Below, in pieces: positions 52,034 to 61,258 of a stretch of 64,000 bases of DNA. The notes below the pieces were generated by a model, which saw nothing but the letters and a program-made list of their open reading frames with translations, did no database searches and was not told the origin of the DNA. Made by a program: the position numbers and the translations under genes. Origin of the DNA: Flammeovirgaceae bacterium UBA6059 (GTDB lineage Bacteria; Bacteroidota; Bacteroidia; Cytophagales; Cyclobacteriaceae); the NCBI GenBank assembly GCA_002435755.1, contig DIYH01000043.1, positions 62,001 through 126,000 on the forward strand, in the 5' to 3' direction. Numbering within the stretch: position 1 is the first letter of the stretch; each line of letters begins with the position of its first letter.

Positions 52034-53227
52034 TCAGCTGGCCTCCAGTTTTTGATATTCCGAAGGAGTGACCCCCGCATGCTTTTTAAATACCTTATTG
52101 AAGGTATTCTTATTGTTGAAGCCCGATTCCAGTGCTATCGCTAGTATGGTAAGGTGCTGATACTCCTTCTTCCTTAACCTGGATTTGGCTTCCTCATACC
52201 GATATTCATTGATGAATTCATAAAAACTCTTGCCCAATTGATTATTCAAAACCTGGGATACCTGGTGCGTACTCACACCAGTAAGACTTGCAAGCTTTGT
52301 GAGTGACATGTCAGTATCCAGATATGGTTTCTCCTCTTGCATCACCTGCACGATCTTTCTGGTTAACGAGTCATAATCAGATGCTGACAAGACAGAATTC
52401 TTGTATTTGTCTACCGGAATAAGACTCTGGCCAAACGCCACACTATGTCGAATAGCAAAATAGACGAGCGTGTTGATCAGGATGACACTCCCGAGCATCG
52501 TGATATAAAAAGCCTCCTGATGGATTTCTCCTTTGAACAAATAGAAAACCAGAACAAGCAGATCAGTTGTCCAGTACATCAAAAAAACAATGCCGAATCC
52601 CTTAAGCCAGATCAGTCGTTTTGATTCGCTAGTTCTCTTACCAGAATTGAGTAAGCTGGTAAGGTTTTCATTAGCCTTATAAATGTAGATAAGAGAATGA
52701 GCCAGCTGTGATGCAATGAACAAGAACGTTCCTAGTGCAAAGGGAATGAGTTGTTCAGCCTTTTGATTATCAATAAAAACTACCTTTTGATCCGCTTCCA
52801 GCTGATAAAAAGGCAGCAAAATGATAATGCAGATAATGAAGGGAACGAAATGAAACAGTTCTCTCCATCGTAAGACATTGCCGGGCCCTACAACAGATCT
52901 TACATAGCCATAGTACAAAGGTCCAATGAGAAAAAAAAGTGGAATAGTGGAGTACAAGAGATGCGGGAAAAGTCGATAGAGGTTGGAACTCGCCAGTAGA
53001 TATTCCGATAGGATGAGCACCAGAACTAACAATAAACAGGTTAGATAGTGTATTGATCGACTCCTACCATAACTGAATAGGATAAAGATCATAAAGACGC
53101 CCAGGAATACTCCAAAGGCCAGCAGTGCCGACCATATGTCAAACTGGTATGCTACGATCCCGTCCATCTCTAATAGGTATGATTCAAATCTAGTATACCC
53201 TATCGTAATGTCGCCTTTCTCAATCAT
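52034..53227 (-). CDS. AraC-family regulator with seven-helix membrane domain
   Basis: 397 residues. Residues about 30-250 contain seven hydrophobic helices (WSALLAFGVFLGVFMIFILF, HLLYSTIPLFFLIGPLYYGY). The AraC domain is at about 295-395 (MSLTKLASLTGVSTHQVSQV, LTILAIALESGFNNKNTFNK). An internal ATG 20 codons downstream (MDGIVAYQF) is an alternative start. It is transcribed divergently from the cello-oligosaccharide operon but across 161 bp with a separate operator, so a link is unproven. Confidence 0.9.
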   Translation of the reverse strand: MIEKGDITIGYTRFESYLLEMDGIVAYQFDIWSALLAFGVFLGVFMIFILFSYGRSRSIHYLTCLLLVLVLILSEYLLASSNLYRLFPHLLYSTIPLFFLIGPLYYGYVRSVVGPGNVLRWRELFHFVPFIICIIILLPFYQLEADQKVVFIDNQKAEQLIPFALGTFLFIASQLAHSLIYIYKANENLTSLLNSGKRTSESKRLIWLKGFGIVFLMYWTTDLLVLVFYLFKGEIHQEAFYITMLGSVILINTLVYFAIRHSVAFGQSLIPVDKYKNSVLSASDYDSLTRKIVQVMQEEKPYLDTDMSLTKLASLTGVSTHQVSQVLNNQLGKSFYEFINEYRYEEAKSRLRKKEYQHLTILAIALESGFNNKNTFNKVFKKHAGVTPSEYQKLEAS

Positions 53228-53315
53228 CCCCGAAGCATAAAGCTCGTCATCCCCGATCTAGTGTTACCAATTACAATGCTGAGAACTCAAAACGGGCATG
53301 CTTCCGACATTACTA

Positions 53316-53346
53316 TTTGACATTGTCGATTTCATTACTATCTTTA
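53316..53346 (+). promoter_or_regulatory. Bacteroidota-type promoter of the cello-oligosaccharide operon
   Basis: TTTG at 53316-53319 and TATCTTTA at 53339-53346 are separated by 19 bp, close to the TTTG/TAnnTTTG consensus for this phylum. The second element runs into the palindrome beginning at 53342. Confidence 0.6.
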
Positions 53347-53374
53347 CTTAGTGTTATATTAACACTAAGTAAAG
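53342..53374. promoter_or_regulatory. 33-bp perfect palindrome operator
   Basis: CTTTACTTAGTGTT (53342-53355), a 5-bp spacer and its exact complement AACACTAAGTAAAG (53361-53374) form a perfect palindrome. It overlaps the -7 element and ends 14 bp before the Nudix-type regulator ATG. This is the position expected for a repressor site, most likely that of the regulator it precedes. Confidence 0.85.
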
Positions 53375-53388
53375 AGAGGGCATTCTGA

Positions 53389-54114
53389 ATGGAATTAAAT
53401 AGTCATATATCAGTTGATTGTGTTGTATTTGGTTACGACGCTGAACAGCTATATGTACTACTTGTAGAACGTACACTAAATGAAATAGATAAAGGTCTAG
53501 CCTCTGATTGGACTTTGACTGGAAATCATGTCTTCGAAGGAGAGACTATAGAGAATGCCGCACACCGCGTACTACATGATCTGACGGGCTTTACCGATGT
53601 TTACCTTGAGCAGTTCAGGACATTTGCCCACCCTGATCGTCTACTTAAATCCGTGGATCAGCAATGGATGAAACACATCGGGCTTGATCCTACCCGTCGG
53701 GTGGTCACTGTTGGCTACCTAGCTTTACTCAACACTCAGCAAGTCAACCTGCAATGGATGGGTCGTAAGGTGGCATGGACGCCCGTCAAAGAAGTGGGCA
53801 ACCTGGCATTCGATCATAACCTCATCCTTACAGAGGCACTTAAAGCCCTTCGTGAAAAGATGAAGCACGAGCCGATTGGTTTTGAGCTCCTACCGGAAAA
53901 ATTCACACTCACCCAGCTTCAAACCGTCTACGAGCAGATCTTCGATGCTCAATTTGATAAACGCAACTTTCGAAAGAAAGTCAACAGAATGACCTACGTC
54001 ATTCCACTCAATGAAAAGCAAAAAGGCGTCCGACATAAGCCGGCGCAGCTTTTCATGTTCAGCCGAGAGGTCTTTGACAAGACACGCAAAGAACTATTTG
54101 ACTTCCTCATATAA
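53389..54114 (+). CDS. Nudix-type transcriptional regulator (NrtR/AraR-like)
   Basis: 241 residues: an N-terminal Nudix-fold sensor (1-150) and a C-terminal winged helix (about 165-235; LTQLQTVYEQIFDAQFDKRN, FRKKVNRM). The Nudix box is degenerate: where active enzymes have REVxEExG, this has RVLHDLTG, so catalysis is unlikely and the domain should bind a sugar or sugar phosphate. In Bacteroidota such proteins control sugar operons, for example AraR for arabinose. As the first gene of the operon it would repress through the palindrome at 53342-53374 and be released by a cellobiose-derived ligand (inference). Confidence 0.9.
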   Translation: MELNSHISVDCVVFGYDAEQLYVLLVERTLNEIDKGLASDWTLTGNHVFEGETIENAAHRVLHDLTGFTDVYLEQFRTFAHPDRLLKSVDQQWMKHIGLDPTRRVVTVGYLALLNTQQVNLQWMGRKVAWTPVKEVGNLAFDHNLILTEALKALREKMKHEPIGFELLPEKFTLTQLQTVYEQIFDAQFDKRNFRKKVNRMTYVIPLNEKQKGVRHKPAQLFMFSREVFDKTRKELFDFLI

Positions 54115-54124
54115 CCCATAAATA

Positions 54125-55729
54125 ATGTCAACACCCAACTCAAACTCGCTATCCTTCCTTGAAAAAGTCAGCTACGCACTTGGTGATGGTGCGGCAAACA
54201 TCGCCTGGCGCGGAGTAGCGACCTTCCTATTCATTTTTTACACTGATGTTTATGGATTGACACCTGCTTCCGTAGGTCTATTGATGCTCATTGCACGATC
54301 GAGCGATGGTATCAGCGACGTGCTCATGGGTATAGTTGGCGATCGCACCAATACAAAATATGGCAAGTTCCGTCCGTGGATCCTATGGTCTGCCATTCCA
54401 TTGGCCGCTACCCTATCCTTACTATTCACTACACCAGACCTGGGCCCTACCGGAAAAATCATTTACGCCTACTCTACCTACATCATCTTCACCTTGCTCT
54501 ATACAGCTAATAACGTTCCCTACGGGGCGCTAATGGCCGTAATGACAGGTGATGACAAAGAGCGAACGAGTCTAGGATCTTATCGAATGGTCGGTGCATT
54601 CGCCGGAGGCATGATTGTACAGGGTGCGATGCTTTTTCTAGTGGCGAGCTTCGGTAATGTCAATCCTGAAATCACCGTATCAGAGATCAACAACTCCACT
54701 TACGAAGTGATTGTGGTTTCACCAGATGATGTGGCAAATGCCAATATCAAAACGGAGAATGGTATCTCCACATTTCTGATGAAAGGAGAAACTGCTCCTA
54801 CCGGACAACTTACAAAGAGTATTAGTTTTTCAATGACCGCCAACCAGGAGTATGCATTCATCGTCACTGGAGAAAGTGGATTGACAGTATCGGACATTAG
54901 CCTAATCAACCAAAAGAAAGGCTACAGCAATGCCATCTACCTCATGTCTGTATTCCTCGCACTATTTATGGTACTCACTTTCCTCGGTACCAAGGAGCGC
55001 GTACTACCTCCCAAGTCCCAGGAAACTAACTTGAAAAGAGATTTTTACGACCTTATCAGGAACAAGCCATGGCTAGTCTTGCTGAGCATCGGTCTGATTT
55101 TCAATGTCTACAATTCCATAAAGCAAGGCATTACAGTCATCTACTTTACCCACTACATACATGACCAGCTTTTGTCAGCCTCCTATCTCATCGCCTTGAT
55201 GATTGCATCCATTGCGGGTGCAATGGCCACTTCATGGTTAGGCAAAAAATATGGCAAGAAGCTCCTTTTCATTTATGCCTTAATCTTCTCTGGCTCAGTC
55301 AACGCTCTACTTGTCTTCTGTGGACCTGATGACATTTTCGGGATCTTCGCATTAGGCACTATTTCAGAATTCGCGGCAGCAATCTTCCCAACGCTGTTCT
55401 TTGCGATGCTGGGTGATGCTGCTGACTATTCTGAGTTCAAGAATGGCAGGCGAGCGACAGGCTTAGTCTATTCTGCTGGTTCATTTGCGACCAAGTTTGG
55501 AGGTGGTTTGGCTGGAGTGGTCATTGGAGGCGTCCTGGCCGCTTACAATTACAATGGCTTGGATCAGGCATCCATTCAAGGTGCCTTACCAGGAATTAAA
55601 ATGCTGATGAGCTGGATACCTGCGATTATCGCTGGTGTTGCTGCAATAGCAATGCTGATCTATCCGCTCAATCAAGCAAAGATGGACGAAATCACCATAG
55701 AGCTCAATCGTAGAAGAGCATCTGAGTAA
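54125..55729 (+). CDS. GPH-family sugar:cation symporter
   Basis: 534 residues with 12 hydrophobic helices of the glycoside-pentoside-hexuronide family. Family motifs are visible: LGDGAANIAWRGVATF at the start, GDRTNTKYGKFRPWIL (loop 2-3), and FAMLGDAADYSEFKNGRRAT before the last helices. Between helices about 5 and 6 it carries an extra polar, beta-rich insert of about 80 residues (VNPEITVSEINNSTYEVIVV to YAFIVTGESGLTV), which most GPH proteins lack. It lies 10 bp after the Nudix regulator. Its expected cargo is cellobiose or short cello-oligosaccharides, given the phosphorylase next door. Confidence 0.92.
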   Translation: MSTPNSNSLSFLEKVSYALGDGAANIAWRGVATFLFIFYTDVYGLTPASVGLLMLIARSSDGISDVLMGIVGDRTNTKYGKFRPWILWSAIPLAATLSLLFTTPDLGPTGKIIYAYSTYIIFTLLYTANNVPYGALMAVMTGDDKERTSLGSYRMVGAFAGGMIVQGAMLFLVASFGNVNPEITVSEINNSTYEVIVVSPDDVANANIKTENGISTFLMKGETAPTGQLTKSISFSMTANQEYAFIVTGESGLTVSDISLINQKKGYSNAIYLMSVFLALFMVLTFLGTKERVLPPKSQETNLKRDFYDLIRNKPWLVLLSIGLIFNVYNSIKQGITVIYFTHYIHDQLLSASYLIALMIASIAGAMATSWLGKKYGKKLLFIYALIFSGSVNALLVFCGPDDIFGIFALGTISEFAAAIFPTLFFAMLGDAADYSEFKNGRRATGLVYSAGSFATKFGGGLAGVVIGGVLAAYNYNGLDQASIQGALPGIKMLMSWIPAIIAGVAAIAMLIYPLNQAKMDEITIELNRRRASE

Positions 55730-55786
55730 TAATCTATGCATCTATAATCAATTGAATATCAATACTATAAATATACTTTCTTAAAT

Positions 55787-58228
55787 ATGAAATTCGGATA
55801 CTTTGACGATACTAATCGTGAATATGTCATCACAAATCCAAAGACCCCCTGGCCCTGGATCAATTACCTGGGCAATGAGGATTTCTTCTCCCTAATCTCG
55901 AACACTGGTGGTGGTTATTCCTTTTACAAGGATGCGAAGTTCAGGCGCCTGACCCGATATCGCTACAACAACGTCCCGATGGATACAGGGGGCCGATACT
56001 TCTATATCAAAGATGAAGAAACGATCTGGTCACCTGGCTGGAAGCCATGCAAGACACCTCTTGATCACTATGAGTGCCGACATGGGATGAATTACACAAG
56101 GATCATTGGAACCAAGAATGATGTCTCGGCTGACCTTCTGTGTTTTGTGCCGTTGAAAACACATGCCGAAGTACAGCAACTAACCTTAACGAGCCATTCA
56201 GATAAAGCAAAGAGCTTCAAGCTATTCTCATTCACTGAATGGGCACTTTGGAATGCTGTGACCGATATGGAGAACTTCCAGCGCAACTTCTCTACGGGGG
56301 AAGTTGAGATTGATGGCTCTACGATCTATCATAAGACAGAGTATCGCGAAAGACGTAATCACTATGCTTTTTACTCTGTCAACGCACCTATAGATGGATA
56401 TGACACAGACAGAGAGTCTTTCATGGGTCTGCACAATGGTTTTCACGAACCAGAAGTAGTACTCGAAGGAAAATCTCGAATGAGCGAAGCACATGGCTGG
56501 TCTCCTATTGCTTCCCATTCCTTAGAAATCAACCTTGAACCTGGTGAATCAAAAGATCTGGTATTTGTACTCGGATATGTTGAAAACGACGAAGAGGATA
56601 AATGGGAGTCCAAAGGCATAATTAATAAGTCAAAGGCTAAAGATCTCATAGCTTCATTTGACACTACGGAAAAAGTAGATCGAGCATTCAACGAGCTTAA
56701 AGCGTATTGGGAGGATTTGTTGAGCATATTCTCTGTAGAGACCAATGAGGACAAACTAGACCGTATGGTCAATGTTTGGAATCAATACCAATGCATGATT
56801 ACCTTCTGTTTTTCGAGATCTGCCAGTTTCTTCGAAAGTGGAATTGGTCGTGGCATGGGCTTCCGGGATTCCAATCAAGACTTGATTGGCTTTGTACATC
56901 AGGTGCCTGAGCGAGCACGTCAGCGGATCCTGGACATAGCAGCAACTCAATTTCCTGACGGCAGCTGCTACCACCAGTACCAGCCACTCACCAAGCGAGG
57001 TAACAATGACATAGGTAGCGGTTTCAATGATGATCCCCTATGGCTCATTCTGGGCACCACAGCCTATATCAAGGAAACTGGTGATTTCTCCATCCTTGAT
57101 GAACAAGTACCCTATGACAATGATGAGAAACTGGCTCAACCCCTATTCCATCATTTGACTGTGTCTTTTAACAACATAGCCAATAATCTCGGCCCTCATG
57201 GTTTACCACTCATCGGTCGAGCCGACTGGAATGACTGCCTTAACCTGAATTGCTTTTCTAATAACCCTAATGAGTCCTTCCAAACCACTGAAAACAATAC
57301 AGAAGGCACTAAGGCAGAGTCACTGATGATAGCAGGACTATTCATCGTTTACGGTAGTGACTATGTCGAGCTCTGTCAGCAACTAGGCATGGATGAAGAG
57401 GCTCAGCGGGCACAATCACATATTGAAACCATGAGGGAGTCCATCAAATCACATGGCTGGGATGGTGAGTGGTTCCTGCGGGCTTATGACTTCTACGGCA
57501 ACAAAATAGGAAGTCAGGAAAACGAAGAAGCCAAAATCTTCATCGAATCGAATGGCTGGTGCGGCATGGCTGGAGTTGGCCAGGAAGACGGCATGGTCGA
57601 AAAAGCACTCGACTCAGTTAAGGAGCGCCTCGATTGTAAATATGGCATTGTGCTTAACAACCCACCCTTTACGAAATACCATATTGAATATGGTGAGATA
57701 AGCACTTATCCTGAAGGCTACAAGGAGAATGCCGGTATCTTCTGCCACAACAATCCATGGGTCATCATTGCTGAAACAATGATTGGCCGTGGCGATCAGG
57801 CCTGGGATTATTTTAGGAAGATCTGCCCTGCCTATCTTGAGGATATCAGTGAACTGCACAAGACTGAGCCCTATGTCTATGCCCAGATGATCGCTGGTAA
57901 GGATGCCTATAGGCCAGGTGAGGCCAAGAATTCATGGCTTACCGGCACTGCGGCCTGGAACTTCTACACCATCAGCCAGTACATTCTTGGTGTTCGTCCG
58001 ACCTACGAAGGTCTATTGATTGATCCATGTATTCCGGCTGATTGGAAGACCTATCAAGTGACCCGCAAGTTTAGAGGAGCGACTTATCATATCCATGTCA
58101 GCAACCCTACCGGAATCAACAAAGGTGTGAGTAAGCTGTCTATTAATGGTAAGGAGTTAGATCCTGGAACTGCTATTCCGATCCAGGCTGAAGGTGAGTA
58201 TCAAATTGAAGTAGAACTAGGAAAATAA
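55787..58228 (+). CDS. Cellobiose phosphorylase, GH94
   Basis: 813 residues, the usual length. Cytoplasmic enzyme that converts cellobiose and phosphate to alpha-glucose 1-phosphate and glucose, saving one ATP. From memory it resembles the Cellvibrio gilvus enzyme along its length: FGYFDDTNREYVITNPKTPW near the N terminus, RRLTRYRYNNVPMDTGGRY, GRGMGFRDSNQDLIGFVH, the catalytic-acid motif GRADWNDCLN (Asp about 483), and GIFCHNNPWVIIAET. Specificity against other GH94 disaccharides is supported by these blocks and by the GH9 neighbour. It follows the symporter by 57 bp. Confidence 0.95.
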   Translation: MKFGYFDDTNREYVITNPKTPWPWINYLGNEDFFSLISNTGGGYSFYKDAKFRRLTRYRYNNVPMDTGGRYFYIKDEETIWSPGWKPCKTPLDHYECRHGMNYTRIIGTKNDVSADLLCFVPLKTHAEVQQLTLTSHSDKAKSFKLFSFTEWALWNAVTDMENFQRNFSTGEVEIDGSTIYHKTEYRERRNHYAFYSVNAPIDGYDTDRESFMGLHNGFHEPEVVLEGKSRMSEAHGWSPIASHSLEINLEPGESKDLVFVLGYVENDEEDKWESKGIINKSKAKDLIASFDTTEKVDRAFNELKAYWEDLLSIFSVETNEDKLDRMVNVWNQYQCMITFCFSRSASFFESGIGRGMGFRDSNQDLIGFVHQVPERARQRILDIAATQFPDGSCYHQYQPLTKRGNNDIGSGFNDDPLWLILGTTAYIKETGDFSILDEQVPYDNDEKLAQPLFHHLTVSFNNIANNLGPHGLPLIGRADWNDCLNLNCFSNNPNESFQTTENNTEGTKAESLMIAGLFIVYGSDYVELCQQLGMDEEAQRAQSHIETMRESIKSHGWDGEWFLRAYDFYGNKIGSQENEEAKIFIESNGWCGMAGVGQEDGMVEKALDSVKERLDCKYGIVLNNPPFTKYHIEYGEISTYPEGYKENAGIFCHNNPWVIIAETMIGRGDQAWDYFRKICPAYLEDISELHKTEPYVYAQMIAGKDAYRPGEAKNSWLTGTAAWNFYTISQYILGVRPTYEGLLIDPCIPADWKTYQVTRKFRGATYHIHVSNPTGINKGVSKLSINGKELDPGTAIPIQAEGEYQIEVELGK

Positions 58229-58235
58229 GCGTATC

Positions 58236-59945
58236 ATGAAAACTAATCCCCTATCCCTTCTAGTCATAGGCATGTTGTGGGTTCAGAGTTGCTCTCAGAC
58301 TGTACAAAATTTCCAACCACAGACTACCGAGGGTATATTGGTCAACCAGGTTGGTTACCCCACATTAGCTTCGAAAAAGGCACTAATAAAGCCTGATACC
58401 AAGTCGTTTGTCGTAAGAGATAGTACAGGTACCATTGTCTTTGAAGGCACAACATCTGCTCGTAGATACTGGGAACTATCAGGTGATACAGTAAGCGTCG
58501 CAGACTTCAGTGAATTAACACAGCCTGGAAAATACCGACTCTGCATTGGTGAAGAATGCTCTTATCCGTTTCGGGTTGGAGATCAGCTCTATCAGGAGTT
58601 GGCGGATGCAGCACTCAAATCTTACTATTATGCCAGGTGCAGTTCTCCGATTAAGGAGCAGTATGGAGGTCAATGGAACAGGCGTTCTGGTCATCCTGAT
58701 ACAGCGGTGATGATACATGCATCAGCTGCCAGTGTTAGCCGACCAGAAGGTTCTATCCTCTCCTCTTCGGGGGGATGGTACGATGCAGGAGATTATGGCA
58801 AGTACATTGTCAATAGTAGTATCACAACCTGGACAATACTACAGAGCCTTGTGTTAAACGAGGGTTTTCACCATCAGCAGCTGCTAAACATTCCTGAATC
58901 CAATAATGGCCTACCTGATGTTTTGGATGAAGCTTTGATCAATCTCTCATGGATGATGTCGATGCAAGACCCAAACGATGGAGGTGTCTATCACAAACTC
59001 ACCACTAAGGGTTTTGATGATTTTATCATGCCAGATGAGACTGGTAAGCAGCGTTATGTAGTCCAAAAGAGTACTTCTGCTACATTGGACTATGCAGCAA
59101 CCATAGCCACGGCAGCCAGGATTGCAAATACTTACGGTCTAGAGGACCTTGCAGCCAACATGCAACTCAGTGCAGTAGCTGCCTGGGACTGGGCACAGGC
59201 CAATCCTGAGACCTTCTACATACAACCTGATGACATCAGTACCGGAGCTTACCCGGATACAAGCTATGTAGATGAACAGTTCTGGGCTGCATCCGAGTTA
59301 TATCTCCTTACCGGAGAAGATCCTTATAAAAAAGTATTACTCAGCAACTATCAACTTCCTGTAACACCAAAGTGGGATGTGGTCCAGGCACTTGGAGTGA
59401 TCTCTCTGATCACGTCTGATCGAAGTAATGAGTTTGGGTCAATCACTACAGACTTCTTTGCTTATATAGATCACATGCTTGAAAAAGAGCAAAGCAGTCC
59501 ATACCTCATTAGCATGAATGAATATGCCTGGGGTAGTAATTCTGATGTAGCGAATGATGGGATGCTCAAGCTGGTAGCCAATTATCTTCAGCCCAATGAA
59601 AAATACAGGAGTTCGGCGCTAAACGATTTGCATTACATTCTCGGTAGAAACACCACGGCTTATTCCTTTGTAACTGGCTTTGGAAGTAAAACACCCCTGG
59701 TTCCTCACAACAGGATCATAGCTGCTGACGGTATCGATGAACCCATACCCGGTTATATCGTTGGAGGGCCAAATACAATCGTACTCAACGATTGTGCTCC
59801 GGAAATCGTAGAAAGAAGTGAGTATCCGGCTGCATCATATACTGATTCGCAATGCAGCTACTCTACCAATGAAACGGCAATCAACTGGAACGCGCCGTTA
59901 GTATTCCTTGCTTCAGGATTAAACATGTTGGAAATGAACCGATAG
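58236..59945 (+). CDS. GH9 glycoside hydrolase lipoprotein, endoglucanase/cellodextrinase-like
   Basis: 569 residues. The signal ends in a lipobox (MLWVQSCSQ), so the enzyme is anchored facing the periplasm or surface. An N-terminal immunoglobulin-like (CelD_N) domain (about 30-115: EGILVNQVGYPTLASKKALI) precedes the alpha/alpha barrel. Catalytic motifs are intact: GGWYDAGDYGKY with the Asp pair, the HYILGRN and VPHNR segments, and YSTNETAINWNAPLVF with the general-acid Glu. No carbohydrate-binding module is present, which favours soluble beta-1,4-glucans or cellodextrins rather than crystalline cellulose. The gap to the phosphorylase is 7 bp. Confidence 0.93.
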   Translation: MKTNPLSLLVIGMLWVQSCSQTVQNFQPQTTEGILVNQVGYPTLASKKALIKPDTKSFVVRDSTGTIVFEGTTSARRYWELSGDTVSVADFSELTQPGKYRLCIGEECSYPFRVGDQLYQELADAALKSYYYARCSSPIKEQYGGQWNRRSGHPDTAVMIHASAASVSRPEGSILSSSGGWYDAGDYGKYIVNSSITTWTILQSLVLNEGFHHQQLLNIPESNNGLPDVLDEALINLSWMMSMQDPNDGGVYHKLTTKGFDDFIMPDETGKQRYVVQKSTSATLDYAATIATAARIANTYGLEDLAANMQLSAVAAWDWAQANPETFYIQPDDISTGAYPDTSYVDEQFWAASELYLLTGEDPYKKVLLSNYQLPVTPKWDVVQALGVISLITSDRSNEFGSITTDFFAYIDHMLEKEQSSPYLISMNEYAWGSNSDVANDGMLKLVANYLQPNEKYRSSALNDLHYILGRNTTAYSFVTGFGSKTPLVPHNRIIAADGIDEPIPGYIVGGPNTIVLNDCAPEIVERSEYPAASYTDSQCSYSTNETAINWNAPLVFLASGLNMLEMNR

Positions 59946-59949
59946 AGCC

Positions 59950-60987
59950 ATGGGAACACGAAAAGGATCAGTCACAATTAAAGACATTGCTAAAAAGACC
60001 GGTATCTCAATAACCACTGTTTCACGCGCTTTGTCCAACAATCCTCACGTCCGTAAAGAAACCAGGGAATTGATACAGTCTATTGCCAGAAAGTATAACT
60101 ATGTTCCAAGCTATCGTGCTTTGAGCTTAAAAACCAACAGGACCAATACGATAGGGATCGTTGTACCTCAACTAACGCATGAGTTCTTTTCAAAGGTGAT
60201 CCGTGGTGCAGAAAGGTATGCACAAGACAACCAATACAAGGTGATATTATGTCCTTCCAATGATTCTTATGAGAGAGAGGTGGCGCATATGGAAAGGCTC
60301 CTCAATGGACGCGTTGATGGCATCATTGCATGCATCAGTAATGAAACCAGGGATTATTCACATTTCACCAGATGTGTAGAACAGGATGTACCGTTGGTAT
60401 TTTTTGACTGTGTGGTGGAGGCACTGGATGTCCCGAAAGTGGTGCTTGATGACTTCAACGCAGGCTATCAAGCTGTCAAACATTTGATCGACCAAGGTTG
60501 TAAGCGTATTGCTTACATCGGCGGTCCGGAACATGTCTCTGTCAATTACCAACGCTACCTTGGCTACAAAAAGGCACTTACCGAGGTAGGACACCCTTTG
60601 AATTATCAGACTATTGTCCACTGTCCTACTGACCATCGTGACCATGGTGAATCTTATACGCAGAATCTTATACAGGCCGAAAATATAGATGGGATTTTTG
60701 CCGCCACGGATGTATTGGCGATAGCCGCGATCCGGGCCATTAAAGCAAAAGGACTCAAGGTTCCTGATGATATTGCAGTCGTTGGTTTTAGCAACTGGAC
60801 CATCGGCAAGGTATATGAACCCACACTCACTACCATGTCACAACCGGGAGCTAAAATTGGCGGTAAAGCTGCTCAGGCTTTAATTCAACTTATCAATGAT
60901 CCGGACGAGAACCATTCCAGACGAATCATTGTCGAGAGTGATCTGCTTGTAAGGCAAAGTAGCACACGACTAACCAGGTCTCGCTAG
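59950..60987 (+). CDS. LacI-family transcriptional regulator
   Basis: 345 residues. The helix-turn-helix is TIKDIAKKTGISITTVSRAL, followed by the hinge helix SYRALSLKTNRTNTIGIVVP. The periplasmic-binding-protein-like core (about 65-340) would bind a sugar or sugar phosphate. It is the last gene of the cellobiose operon, 4 bp after the GH9 stop, and probably tunes it or a wider cellulose regulon. No matching operator was found near it. Confidence 0.95.
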   Translation: MGTRKGSVTIKDIAKKTGISITTVSRALSNNPHVRKETRELIQSIARKYNYVPSYRALSLKTNRTNTIGIVVPQLTHEFFSKVIRGAERYAQDNQYKVILCPSNDSYEREVAHMERLLNGRVDGIIACISNETRDYSHFTRCVEQDVPLVFFDCVVEALDVPKVVLDDFNAGYQAVKHLIDQGCKRIAYIGGPEHVSVNYQRYLGYKKALTEVGHPLNYQTIVHCPTDHRDHGESYTQNLIQAENIDGIFAATDVLAIAAIRAIKAKGLKVPDDIAVVGFSNWTIGKVYEPTLTTMSQPGAKIGGKAAQALIQLINDPDENHSRRIIVESDLLVRQSSTRLTRSR

Positions 60988-61238
60988 TCGTTAACCACAA
61001 GTCTAGACTCAGAGTACAGGTCATAAATGGCTACAAGCTCTTCATTGGTATCTAAATGTCCTAAACAAGCCTTAACCTGTTCTCGTGTTTCTTTATAAAT
61101 AGGTTGAAAATCACGGTCCCACTGGTTCCAAATGATGATCAGATATTCATAGCCAATTTTGGCTGATCTTCCTTTATCCAACCATGACTCGAATACTTCC
61201 TCTGAAAGCGATCTTCCGTCATCAGCAGATTCAAACAT
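60984..61238 (-). CDS. Small acidic protein of unknown function
   Basis: 84 residues: MFESADDGRSLSEEVFESWL, then IGYEYLIIIWNQWDRDFQPI and ending LVAIYDLYSESRLVVND. It is helical and acidic with no signal or membrane segment. Its stop overlaps the LacI stop by 4 bp in a convergent arrangement, and it lies 20 bp upstream of the M13 peptidase gene, so it is probably the first gene of that unit. Family not recognised. Confidence 0.65.
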   Translation of the reverse strand: MFESADDGRSLSEEVFESWLDKGRSAKIGYEYLIIIWNQWDRDFQPIYKETREQVKACLGHLDTNEELVAIYDLYSESRLVVND

Positions 61239-61258
61239 TCCTGGTTATCTATTGATTA

